Assembly (NCBI GenBank): GCA_927441425.1 | Contig: CAKMKG010000017.1 | Coordinates: 82,498 to 146,497, forward strand | Source of the DNA: an uncultured Bacillota bacterium | GTDB taxonomy: Bacteria > Bacillota > Clostridia > Peptostreptococcales > Anaerovoracaceae | Length of the DNA stretch: 64,000 bases | Reading direction: 5' to 3' | Part shown: one piece after another, positions 26,056 through 35,300 of the stretch | Layout of the letters: each line of letters opens with the position of its first letter | Position numbering within the stretch: position 1 is the stretch's first letter | The notes under the pieces: model-generated | What the model saw: the letters and a program-made list of their open reading frames with translations, nothing else | Databases searched by the model: none | What the model was told of the DNA's origin: nothing | Translations under genes and position numbers: made by a program

Positions 26056-27060
26056 ATGAAAAAGTATGGAAAATCGATCATGGCGCTTGCCCTGACTGCA
26101 TCGCTCGTCGCGATGAGTACTGGCTGCGCAGGTTCGGATCAGGCCGATTCACAATCGGGAGAAGAAAAAGTGTTCAATATTGGGATTGTCCAGTACGTGG
26201 ATCACGTGGCGCTGGACGCTGCACGGGATGGATTTATAGCAGCGCTGGAGGACAATGGATATGTGGATGGTGAAAATATAAAGATCGACTTGCAGAATGC
26301 ACAGGCAGACCAAAGTAACCTATCAACCATCAGTGACCGATTTGTCAGCAATAGCGTAGATTTGGTACTCGCCATCGCAACGCCTGCAACCCAGGCAATC
26401 GCGGGAAAAACAACAGACATTCCGATCCTTGGAACAGCGGTAACGGATTATGTGTCTGCAAGACTCGTAGATTCGAATGATGCTCCCGGAGGAAACGTGA
26501 CTGGTACAACCGATATGAATCCGATCAAGGAACAGATCGATTTGCTGGTTCAATTAGTGCCGGATGCGAAGACTGTTGGCGTACTTTACACTTCCAGTGA
26601 AGACAACTCGATCCTTCAGGCGGCGATTGCAAAAGAAGCCATTGAAGCGAAGGGAATGAAATACGTTGAAGTAACCGTAACCAATTCAAATGATGTACAG
26701 CAGGCAACCCAATCAATCGTTGGTCAATGTGATGCGATCTATATTCCAACGGATAACGTATTTGCATCCGCAATGCCTGTGGTTCATGGAGTGACTGCAG
26801 AATCCAAGACTCCTGTCATTTGCGGCGAGTCCGGAATGGTTAACAGCGGCGGATTAGCGACACTGGGAATCAACTATTATGATCTTGGATATCAGACAGG
26901 ATTGATGGGAGTAAAAATTCTTAAGGGTGAGACTGAGCCTGCATCCATGCCGATTGAAGCATCGACTCAATTTGATTTTGCAATCAATGGAACGGTTGCA
27001 GAAGAAATCGGACTAACGATCCCGGCTGAGTTAGAACAGTACGTGATCAAGGCTGAATAA
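26056..27060 (+). CDS. ABC transporter substrate-binding lipoprotein (TrpX-like, PF04392 family)
   Basis: 334 residues from ATG 26056 (GGAGGG seven bases upstream; an upstream in-frame ATG at 26041 lacks a site). The N-terminus is a lipoprotein signal: MKKYGKSIMALALTA, ending in a lipobox-like STGC whose Cys would be lipidated and tether the protein to the membrane. The body has the ABC_sub_bind architecture: IGIVQYVDHVALDAARDG, VDLVLAIATPATQAIAG, VGVLYTSSEDNS, DAIYIPTDN and the last-strand TLGINYYDLGYQTG. Family members serve the TrpXYZ and related importers, several under T-box control. The tRNA-Phe specifier in its leader points to phenylalanine rather than tryptophan as the substrate; inference. 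Confidence 0.92.
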   Translation: MKKYGKSIMALALTASLVAMSTGCAGSDQADSQSGEEKVFNIGIVQYVDHVALDAARDGFIAALEDNGYVDGENIKIDLQNAQADQSNLSTISDRFVSNSVDLVLAIATPATQAIAGKTTDIPILGTAVTDYVSARLVDSNDAPGGNVTGTTDMNPIKEQIDLLVQLVPDAKTVGVLYTSSEDNSILQAAIAKEAIEAKGMKYVEVTVTNSNDVQQATQSIVGQCDAIYIPTDNVFASAMPVVHGVTAESKTPVICGESGMVNSGGLATLGINYYDLGYQTGLMGVKILKGETEPASMPIEASTQFDFAINGTVAEEIGLTIPAELEQYVIKAE

Positions 27061-27098
27061 TCAATCAATAGAAAGAGTAATAGGAGCGAGGAAAAACA

Positions 27099-27992
27099 AT
27101 GTTACAAATTTTGCTAGGCGCGATTTCACTGGGCTTGCTGTGGGCGGTTATGACAATCGGCGTTTATATCACATACAGAATTCTGGATATTGCTGATTTG
27201 TCAGTAGAGGGTAGTATTGCAATGGGAGCGGCCATCGCAGCTAGTTTGATATATAGCGGGATGAATCCGTTTGCAGCATCAAGCATCGCGCTCTTCGGTG
27301 GAATGGGAGCGGGGCTTGTAACGGGACTTTTACATACGAAGCTAAAAATCCCCGCGCTGTTGTCAGGAATACTGACCATGATTGCTCTATACTCTATCAA
27401 TCTGCGTATCATGGGAAAGGCGAACCTTTCCCTGCTGCGTATGGATACCGTTTATACAAAATTTGAAGAATTCGGACTAAACCACTCGAGTGCTGTGATT
27501 CTCTTCGGGCTGCTCTGTGTAACCGGGGTAGTCGGCATCCTGTACTGGTTTTTCGGAACAGAAATCGGCTCTGCGATCCGCGCCACGGGTAACAATAGCC
27601 AAATGGCACGTGCGCAGGGAATCAATACAAACAACATGATCATCCTTGGTCTTGTAATCAGTAATGGACTTGTTGCACTCTGCGGAGCTTTGATCGCACA
27701 AAGCCAAAGTTTCGCCGATGTGCAAATGGGAATCGGTTCTATTGTAATCGGTCTGGCATCGGTTATCATTGGAGAAGTCCTGTTCGGTAAGAAAAACTTC
27801 TTTACCCGTTTACTTTCTTTGGTGCTGGGAGCGATCACATATCGAATTATTATCGCCTTGGTGCTGAAGATGGGAATGCCGGCCAACGACTTGAAGATGT
27901 TTACCGCCATTACTGTAGCAATTGCATTATCACTTCCGGTTTTCAGAAGCTATCTGATCCCGTTCAAAAAATCCATAAAGGGGGAATTATAA
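27099..27992 (+). CDS. ABC transporter permease (TrpY-like)
   Basis: 297 residues with about eight to ten hydrophobic helices; the N-terminus LLGAISLGLLWAVMTIGVYITYRILDIADLSVEGSIAMG is characteristic of the branched-chain-type permeases, shown here in two parts: LLGAISLGLLWAVMTIGVYI and then DIADLSVEGSIAMG. It has the cytoplasmic loop GSAIRATGNNSQMARAQG that contacts the ATPase. It lies 38 bases after the binding protein and directly abuts the ATPase gene, so the three form one importer expressed from the T-box leader. It forms the membrane pore, probably as a homodimer. Confidence 0.92.
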   Translation: MLQILLGAISLGLLWAVMTIGVYITYRILDIADLSVEGSIAMGAAIAASLIYSGMNPFAASSIALFGGMGAGLVTGLLHTKLKIPALLSGILTMIALYSINLRIMGKANLSLLRMDTVYTKFEEFGLNHSSAVILFGLLCVTGVVGILYWFFGTEIGSAIRATGNNSQMARAQGINTNNMIILGLVISNGLVALCGALIAQSQSFADVQMGIGSIVIGLASVIIGEVLFGKKNFFTRLLSLVLGAITYRIIIALVLKMGMPANDLKMFTAITVAIALSLPVFRSYLIPFKKSIKGEL

Positions 27993-28787
27993 GTGCTGAC
28001 TATCAATGGAATATCAAAAAAATTTAATATTGGAACCATCAATGAAAAGCAAGCGTTGACCAATGTCAGCCTTACCCTTGAAGAAGGTGATTTTATTACC
28101 CTGATCGGCGGAAACGGAGCCGGAAAGTCTACCCTTTTAAACTGTGTTTCAGGAGTCCATGGCGTTGACCAGGGTTCCATTCTCATCGATGGTCTCGACG
28201 TTACAAAGCTATCGGAGCATAGGCGTGCTGGATCCATTGGCAGAGTCTTTCAGGACCCTATGATGGGTACGGCAGCCAATATGGGCATTGAAGAAAATTT
28301 AGCCCTGGCTTTTCGACGAGGCCAATCACGAAGCCTGAAATGGGGAATCACCAACAAAGAACGGGAACGATACAGAGAATATCTGAGCCAGCTTGATCTT
28401 GGTCTGGAAAACCGTTTAAGTTCCAAAGTCGGACTTCTGTCCGGAGGGCAGAGGCAGGCATTGACATTGCTGATGGCGACTTTGATCAGGCCGAAGATAC
28501 TGCTGCTCGATGAACATACCGCCGCGCTTGATCCGAAAACCGCAGAAAAGGTGCTGCAATTAAGTGACCAGTACATCAAAGAAGGGAATCTGACGACCCT
28601 GATGGTTACCCACAACATGGTTAATGCCATCCAATACGGTAACCGTTTGATCATGATGCATGAAGGGCGAATCATTCTGGATATCAGGGGAGAGGAAAAG
28701 CAAAGGCTAACCGTGGAGGATCTTCTTTGCCGCTTTGGAAAGGTCAGCGGCGAAGTCTTTGCCAACGATCGGGCACTGCTCTCTTGA
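27993..28787 (+). CDS. ABC transporter ATP-binding protein (TrpZ-like)
   Basis: 264 residues, starting at GTG 27993 immediately after the permease stop, with AAAGGGGG ending eight bases before. Complete ATPase motifs: Walker A GGNGAGKST, signature LLSGGQRQ, Walker B ILLLDEHTAALDP and the switch histidine in MVTHNM. It powers the importer from the inner membrane face. Third and last gene of the T-box operon; a palindromic repeat begins 35 bases after its stop. Confidence 0.93.
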   Translation: MLTINGISKKFNIGTINEKQALTNVSLTLEEGDFITLIGGNGAGKSTLLNCVSGVHGVDQGSILIDGLDVTKLSEHRRAGSIGRVFQDPMMGTAANMGIEENLALAFRRGQSRSLKWGITNKERERYREYLSQLDLGLENRLSSKVGLLSGGQRQALTLLMATLIRPKILLLDEHTAALDPKTAEKVLQLSDQYIKEGNLTTLMVTHNMVNAIQYGNRLIMMHEGRIILDIRGEEKQRLTVEDLLCRFGKVSGEVFANDRALLS

Positions 28788-28821
28788 TAAATAGGGTATG
28801 ATTTCTAAAACAGATGGGCTA

Positions 28822-28980
28822 TTTTCTTAGAAACCGTGAAACATATCACCGATATTAGCTCGCCCAATTTGCATAGCAAATTGATGGCGAACTTATGCAA
28901 GAAAATCACAAATCTTTGATTTGTAGATTTTTGCTGCCTTTCATGCGAAGCATTCTAAAAGTCGGCGGTTTCGTGAGAAT
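28822..28980. repeat. Palindromic dispersed repeat, copy 1 (longer form)
   Basis: The outer arms, GAAACCG (28830-28836) and CGGTTTC (28966-28972), match the outer arms of the second copy at 46.9 kb; flanking pieces (TTTTCTTAG at the left, ATGCGAAGCATT and CGTGAGAAT at the right) also correspond. Between them is about 90 bases absent from copy 2, with its own small palindromes (AATTTGC/GCAAATT at 28866-28882 and CAAATC/GATTTG nearby). The right arm supplies the last eight codons of the minus-strand EamA gene. Confidence 0.6.
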
Positions 28981-29902
28981 ATCCCATCTGTTTTTTTTGG
29001 TCTATTCCGATAAGGATGATGCCTGTGATTACCAATGCACCGCCGGCCCACTGACGCAATCCCGCACGCTCCCCCAGCAGTAGAACGGAAAGGAACATAG
29101 CGGTGAAAGGCATCATACCGGAGAACGCGGCAGCAGTGACTGCGCTGCAGCGTTGGATGCCGGAATACCAGAAAATAAACGCAAGTGCCGTCACAAACAC
29201 CCCATACCATAATAGTGCAAACCATTCCTTCAGGCCGATTCCGGCAAGACGTGTCAACGGGTTTTCAAACAGGGCAGGAATCAGGCAGAGAATCATGGCA
29301 ATTGCGGAAACGATCGCAGTTTGCACCATAGGGTGGAGCGAATGCAATTCGCCGGTGTCGGATTGACGGACAAATAAGCGCGATAAAATATTAAAGATTG
29401 ATTCGCATGCCGCGGCGCATAGTATAAGCATATTTCCGGTAAAATGCTCCATGGAAAAGTGGTTCTCTGGCATCAACAGACCTTGTATGAATAATACCCC
29501 AATCACTGTACAAAGGATGCCGAAGACCTTTTTCCCTCCCCAGGATTCCTTCAATGCTGTTCTTGCCAGGATAGCCGTTATCGCCGGCGTTGCTCCAACC
29601 AGAATTCCGGCTTCTCCTGCGCTTGTTAGGGTCAGGCCGATGATCAAAAACATACGAAAGAGAAACATGCCGAATAATGCCTGAACCGTCAGATAAACCA
29701 TATCCTTTCGTGACATCATTCGAAGCGATGCGGAAGACCTCCCCCTGCAGAAGGGCAATAAAAAGAGCAGGGCGAAAAACAGGCTTACCGCTGTGATGGT
29801 GAAGGTCCCCATTTTCACGGAAACATACTGAGCAGACAGGACACTGGTTCCTGCAAGCGTGAAAGCGCAGAATAAATAAAATGGACCCTTCCATTGCTTC
29901 AT
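28955..29902 (-). CDS. EamA/DMT-family transporter
   Basis: 315 residues with about ten hydrophobic helices in two EamA repeats (first helix LFCAFTLAGTSVLSAQYV, later ESIFNILSRLF and FWYSGIQRCSAVTAAAF). The drug/metabolite superfamily exports amino acids, purine derivatives and drugs. GGGAGGG lies before ATG 29902. It is transcribed away from a MocR regulator gene that is followed by a second EamA transporter, so the regulator probably controls it. Odd: its last residues (SHETADF) come from the shared palindromic repeat, so the C-terminus may be a recent extension. Confidence 0.86.
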   Translation of the reverse strand: MKQWKGPFYLFCAFTLAGTSVLSAQYVSVKMGTFTITAVSLFFALLFLLPFCRGRSSASLRMMSRKDMVYLTVQALFGMFLFRMFLIIGLTLTSAGEAGILVGATPAITAILARTALKESWGGKKVFGILCTVIGVLFIQGLLMPENHFSMEHFTGNMLILCAAACESIFNILSRLFVRQSDTGELHSLHPMVQTAIVSAIAMILCLIPALFENPLTRLAGIGLKEWFALLWYGVFVTALAFIFWYSGIQRCSAVTAAAFSGMMPFTAMFLSVLLLGERAGLRQWAGGALVITGIILIGIDQKKQMGYSHETADF

Positions 29903-29927
29903 TTCATAACCCTCCCCAAAAACGATA

Positions 29928-29955
29928 TTGAAAATTCTAACTGAGATGATATAAT
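29928..29955 (+). promoter_or_regulatory. Promoter of the MocR gene
   Basis: TTGAAA (29928-29933), 16-base spacer and TATAAT (29950-29955). Confidence 0.55.
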
Positions 29956-29966
29956 CATACGAGGAA

Positions 29967-30016
29967 AACTGGTATGTGTTAAGTGCCAGTTAGTATGTAA
30001 TAATAGGAGTCCAGTT
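29967..30016. promoter_or_regulatory. Candidate MocR operator half-sites
   Basis: The hexamer CCAGTT occurs at 29986-29991 and 30011-30016 as a direct repeat 25 bases apart, and its inverse AACTGG at 29967-29972. All lie just downstream of the -10 of the MocR promoter, between divergent genes. MocR regulators usually bind direct repeats near their own promoters, so this is the likely binding region; not proven. Confidence 0.4.
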
Positions 30017-30048
30017 TGGATAATGCAGAAGGATTGGAGGGAGAGACC

Positions 30049-31473
30049 ATGTGGGGGATTCATTTGGACAGGCAAAGTGAGTTGCCATTGCGACGGCAGA
30101 TTTATCAGGCGCTGGGGGATCAGATGATCAGCGGAAAGCTAAAAGGGGGAGAACTTCTTCCTTCCACAAGAGAGCTGTCCAAGGGCTTGAATGTTTCTCG
30201 CAGCACAGTCAGCGATGCCTATGAGATGCTGATTGCGGAGGGCTTTATCATCAGCAGTCAGGGTGCGCCCACCCGGATAACAGAGGGGCTTTGCGTGGAG
30301 AAAATGACGGATCCGGCGTATCTTGCCGCATCCCATATTGAACGTGTCTTTTCTTCGGATTTTCGTACGGGACTTCCTGACTTGAGACAATTTCCTCGGT
30401 TTCTTTGGCAGCAGTTGATCACGAAGGCCTCGGAAGAAATGACGCCGGAGCACTATGGTTACACGGGAGCGCAGGGAATTCCGGAGCTTCGGAAAGAAAT
30501 TGCTTTATGGCTCTATAGAAGCCGCGGCCTTTCCGTGGATGCAGGCGATATTTTTATCACACAGGGTGCGACCCATGCCTTGCATCTGATTGCAGAGCTG
30601 ATCTGCGGAGCTAGACAGGAAATTCTCATGGAGGATCCTTGTCATACCGGCATGCTTCGTACGTTTTTAAATAAAGGAGTTTCTGTCGTTCCCATTCCGG
30701 CCGATGAACACGGAATTCAGACGGAGTGGTTGAAGGATAAAAAGGGCAGTGCAATTTATGTAACACCGTCCCATCAGTTTCCGCTGGGCGCGATCCTTCC
30801 CGCATCACGGCGTGCTGCGCTCATCCGGTTTGCCCACGATAATGAAGCATATATCATTGAGGATGATTATGACAGCGAATTTCGTTATTGCGGCGAACCC
30901 ATTGCCCCCTTATACTCAATGGACTCCCACCGGGTCATTTATGTGGGAACCTTCAGTAAGTCGGTATATCCTGCCCTCAGGATCGGTTATGTCATATTAC
31001 CCGGACAGCTTCAAGAACGGTGGTTACATCTGCGGACCTATACAGATGTCCAAAGCCCCATCGCGGAGCAAATGGCCTTGATGATGTTTCTTCGTACGAG
31101 AAAACTGGACAGGCATATCAAGAGAATGCGCAGACTGTACGGTGAACGAAGGGGTATCTTGCTGAAGGCGCTGACAGAGACATATGAGGGGGAATGGCAT
31201 GCTTTCGGAGATGAAGCGGGGCTGCACTTAGCAGTGGAATTTCCGGAATTCCATTTTGATGACGCTTTTCGGAAAAGCGGTCAGGAAAAAGGAATCAATC
31301 TCACACCGGTGGAATATCACTGCATCGAGAAGGGCCGCCACCAGAGTAAGCTGCTCCTCGGTTACGGCCATTTGGAGCCGGAGGAAATCAGAAACGGTAT
31401 CGCGCTACTCTGCAGCCACATCAAGGAGTATTTCGGATCAGAGATAACAATGGCAAAGGAAGAATTAGAATGA
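30049..31473 (+). CDS. MocR-family regulator (GntR HTH + PLP aminotransferase-like domain)
   Basis: 474 residues from ATG 30049 (GGAGG 30036-30040; a TTG at 30016 is in frame but upstream of that site). Residues about 5-75 are a GntR winged helix (LPLRRQIYQALGDQMISG, LLPSTRELSKGLNVSRSTV). The rest is a class I aminotransferase fold with PLP Lys in VGTFSKSVYPALRIGY, and IEDDYDSEFRY carrying the PLP-ring Asp. MocR proteins use PLP or its adducts as ligand and often control transporters or PLP and amino acid metabolism. Its neighbours, divergent and downstream EamA transporters, are the probable targets. Overlaps the next gene by 4 bases. Confidence 0.93.
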   Translation: MWGIHLDRQSELPLRRQIYQALGDQMISGKLKGGELLPSTRELSKGLNVSRSTVSDAYEMLIAEGFIISSQGAPTRITEGLCVEKMTDPAYLAASHIERVFSSDFRTGLPDLRQFPRFLWQQLITKASEEMTPEHYGYTGAQGIPELRKEIALWLYRSRGLSVDAGDIFITQGATHALHLIAELICGARQEILMEDPCHTGMLRTFLNKGVSVVPIPADEHGIQTEWLKDKKGSAIYVTPSHQFPLGAILPASRRAALIRFAHDNEAYIIEDDYDSEFRYCGEPIAPLYSMDSHRVIYVGTFSKSVYPALRIGYVILPGQLQERWLHLRTYTDVQSPIAEQMALMMFLRTRKLDRHIKRMRRLYGERRGILLKALTETYEGEWHAFGDEAGLHLAVEFPEFHFDDAFRKSGQEKGINLTPVEYHCIEKGRHQSKLLLGYGHLEPEEIRNGIALLCSHIKEYFGSEITMAKEELE

Positions 31474-32330
31474 ACGTAAAAGAATCAAAAAATCAGGCTA
31501 TTTTTTATATGGTACTCTGTTCGGTTTTATGGAGTACGGCAGGCATTTTAATTAAGTTTCTTCCCTGGAACCCAATGGTGATTGCCGGATTCAGAAGCTT
31601 GATTTCAGCAGGGGTGTATCTGCTTTACATGCGATATGAGAAAACAGAATTTCAGATCAACAGGTACTCCGTCCTGAGCGGTATTACTTTGATGGGGACC
31701 TTTGTATTTTTCGTCGCGGCAAATAAATTTACAACCTCGGCGAATGCCATCGTGCTGCAGTATTCTGCACCGATTTTTATTCTGATCTTATCCGCTCTTT
31801 TCTATCATCAGAAATTCCGCCAGGGAGATATTATAACAGTTGCAGCCACATCAGTAGGAATCTCTTTGTTTTTCCTGGATAAGCTATCAGGGGGCTATAT
31901 GGTGGGGAATCTCCTTGCGCTTATGGCAGGCTTATCCTTTGCGTCCATGTTTGTTGTGACAGGGCATGCAGATCAGAATTCCCGCTCCAGCGGAATCCTG
32001 CTTGGTCATGTGTTTACAGCAATCATTGGAATCCCATTTGCTTTCTTTTTCCCGACACCTGTCACACCGTCTATCGTTATAGTCATCCTAGCGATGGGAA
32101 TTTTCCAGCTTGGGATTCCTTATATTTTATATGGTCTGGCGATACGCAGATGCTCCCCTCTGGCCTGCGCATTGATCAGTGCCGTCGAGCCGCTTCTCAA
32201 TCCGGTCTGGGTGTTTCTGTACAACGGGGAGGTGCCCAGCTTTTTCGCATTGATCGGCGGAACGATCGTAATCAGCGCAGTGGTCGCCTGGTCAATCTGG
32301 AGCGGAAAGGCCGAAAAGGCAGCTGTCTGA
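31470..32330 (+). CDS. EamA/DMT-family transporter
   Basis: 286 residues, ten predicted helices in two EamA repeats: YMVLCSVLWSTAGILIKFLP at the start and VSAVEPLLNPVW-like ISAVEPLLNPVWVFLYNGE in the second repeat, the latter close to the typical DMT motif. Starts at ATG 31470, overlapping the MocR stop (ATGA), with AAAGGAAG upstream. Co-transcribed with the regulator. Substrate unknown; not obviously a close paralogue of the 28955-29902 transporter. Confidence 0.87.
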   Translation: MNVKESKNQAIFYMVLCSVLWSTAGILIKFLPWNPMVIAGFRSLISAGVYLLYMRYEKTEFQINRYSVLSGITLMGTFVFFVAANKFTTSANAIVLQYSAPIFILILSALFYHQKFRQGDIITVAATSVGISLFFLDKLSGGYMVGNLLALMAGLSFASMFVVTGHADQNSRSSGILLGHVFTAIIGIPFAFFFPTPVTPSIVIVILAMGIFQLGIPYILYGLAIRRCSPLACALISAVEPLLNPVWVFLYNGEVPSFFALIGGTIVISAVVAWSIWSGKAEKAAV

Positions 32331-32343
32331 AACAGCCGCCTTT
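32316..32343 (+). terminator. Terminator between EamA and SLH-peptidase genes
   Basis: AAAGGC-A-GCTGT pairs with ACAGC-C-GCCTTT around a CTGAA loop; the hairpin spans the stop codon of the EamA gene and lies between convergent genes, so it may work in both directions. Confidence 0.6.
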
Positions 32344-32390
32344 CGTATTCTAGTTTATTCTGTTTGTCTCTACTGTTCAAGAAGCAATGT

Positions 32391-35300
32391 TTATTGCCCG
32401 ATCAACTTTAAAAGTCGTTCCATCACAGTTGCAACCTGAGCCCGGGTTGACAATCCATCAAAGTCAAACCGATTTCCTTCCGTCCCGGTCATAAGCCCAT
32501 TTGCGGTAACAAATTGGACCCCTTCGAGACCCCAACTGTCGATTTCGGCAGCATCGGTGTAGTTCAGGCTTGCGGTGCTTTGTGTTCCTTTGCCAATGAA
32601 TTTCATGTAATTTGTGATGATTGTTGCCATTTCACCCCGGGTTATCGGCTTATCAGGTGCAAATAAGCCGTCGCCCATTCCGCTTGCAATTTTATTTTCA
32701 TAAGCCCAAGCGACATAAGGAGCATAGTATGCGGACAGAGGAACGTCTGTAAATACTGATTTTTGATTGTAGGGTTCTGTATTGAGGCCATACGCTCTGC
32801 CAAGTACGGTAACGAGCATACCTCGGGTCATTGTCGCATCAGGCGCGAACAACGTATCACTCACACCGCTGAAGAGTTTTTTGTCAACGACGTATACAAT
32901 GCTTGCCTTTGCCCAATGTCCGGAAATATCAGTGAATACTGCCGGAGGTGTTATTGCCGGTGGTGTCGTTGTCGCAGGCTTTGAGCTTCCGCCTCCGCCA
33001 CCGCTTCCCGATCCGCCGCCGGAGGTGCCGATATTGTATGGACCGAAGACTCTTTGTACGTTTTCACCAAGGGTATTCTCAGCATATGCGTGGAGATAGA
33101 AAGCTCCAGCTGTAGTTAATGTAATGGAGGTTGTGCTGGTGTAATCAATCCAGCCGTCTGCAACTCCGTAAAGGCCTTCTGATTCGTAAGTGGTTATTTT
33201 ATATTTGCTTTGTGTTATTTCATTTTCACCATCTGCTCTAGAAATTGTTCCTCTATCAGCCTTAAAATTCAATACAACGCTGACAGAAGGTGCTAATGTT
33301 TCCTGTGAGCTTGGAGAAGCCTCGATGAGAGGTTTTTCTGTTCCGTAATCCAAAGCGGTAAGGAATACTGCATTGGCAAACATGTTAAAGGTATGCTGCG
33401 CATGAGCTTTACTGAAAATATTGTTCGCAAACAAAGTGACAGGCACATCGTTGTTAGAGCCACTGAAGCCGGATACTGCCAGCATTTCCCCTTTTAAAAC
33501 ATCATGATGTGGATACCAACCTGCCTTGAAGAAATCGTCACCGGTATCTACTGTAATTAAAGCTTCTCCGTCGTAGGGAACTTTTGTGATATAGGTTCCG
33601 TTCATGACATATGCGGTATCAGTCTGGTCATAGTTTGCAGTTACCAGATTGTTGCCGGAATAATCGGATTTAATCAGGCCTTCCCTGTAGGTTTCCGGGG
33701 TTCTTGATTTAGGAATATAGCAATCAAGTCCAGGCAGGAGATTATTTGCCTCGGCCGCATTCATGGTACTCGTTCCGATTCCAATGAATCCGATTCCACT
33801 ACCGCTGACAAGGGAAGTCACATCAAAGCTGTTGTTGAATCCTACGAGTACGTTCGTCGTATTTTTGTCAACACTGTTTACATCTTTTGGATAGTTATAA
33901 TCACCCTCAAAGCCTAGCATGTCAAGGATAAACTTTGAATGGGACGAGGAACCTAAAACCGCGATATTGGACTCAACAAGGGTTTCTGCATAAACAAGGG
34001 ATCCTGAGAATGGAGCGCCGTATACCAGAAGATCACCGACTGCTGCGTTCAGATCCTCTCTTAACACTACAAAATCCCCTTTGCTGCCGGACTCCGAATC
34101 ATTCGTCAGCATGTATACCGTCTTGCCCGCATCAAGGAGCTTGTTGACCAGCTTAACCACGTCGATATTGTTGTTGTAAATCACAACATTTAGGGAATCG
34201 CCTCCTATGGAGGTTCCCGGTTTTGTTATGTCATCCGCATCGGTGATTTTGTCTTTGAAATACTCGTCTTCCCAAATCGTAATACAGTCAAAGTTTCGCA
34301 TATCAGGATGGGATATCACCAGCTCTGCGTAAATATCCTTGAAGCTGGAGGCGTCATAACCGTCGGAGAGCATGGAGTTGACAAAACCACGGTTTGCCTG
34401 ATTCATATCAATAACAAAGGTAGTATCTGCCGAGAGCGTGGTATCGCCATATGGAATGTCTGTGGTCGTCCGTGAAATTTCTGCGCCGTTTCTGCTCAGG
34501 AATTCCAGCGATTTATAAGCTTCCAAAGGGTTTTTCTGATTAATGCTGTCGACAGGGATCACATAATATTCCGGGAAGAAATTGGGTCTATCTCCACGCG
34601 GACGTCCGACCGGCTCTCCCGTATACGGATCGGTCAGGTATTCATCTACTGACCTGCTATCTAGGTTGTGGATTCCTCTTAGTTTATAGTTAAGCTTATT
34701 AATATAATAAGCCTCGAAGTTGTCCAGACTGTCTTTTACGAGAGCCAGGCCGGCTGTATAGCAGGCATCCTTGGAGTCTTCCGTGGAATACGGAATTTCC
34801 AGGGTATAACCCATAGTTCCGTATAACATCGCAAACATCGGACCGTAAATGGGTGCGCCGTCATCCCAACCGTCGGTATAGTCCACGGCAGGGACAAGAT
34901 ACTGGGAGTATGCAGTATTTCCGATCATTGCCATTCCCAGCGCATTTCCCTGATCCATCATCTTTTTCGCATAAAGATCATACTCATAATTCGGATCATG
35001 TGGTCCCGTGCAAGGCTCAATCAAAAGTTCGTCGACATAACCATGATACTCGAGCATCGCCAAAGGATCCCATTTGACCAGATTCGTAGTCAGAGCGGTT
35101 GATTCTTTTTGTGTCTGGTAAGCAGCATCTCTGTTCAGATCAAACCCGTAACCATTCGCTCTGAGCAGATAATCCCTGCCGTCAGGGTTTTCCGTGAGGT
35201 TGAAGACCAGTATGAAATGATCCAGAATCTCATCTACCTCGAAGGATACCAATTTTGTTTTTCCTGCTACTTCCATGGTATATCCGTCATAACCTCCCGG

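Noticed and set aside
28860..28935. Small palindromes inside repeat copy 1 as a CRISPR-like array or attachment site
   Set aside because: There is no regular repeat-spacer pattern and no integrase nearby.
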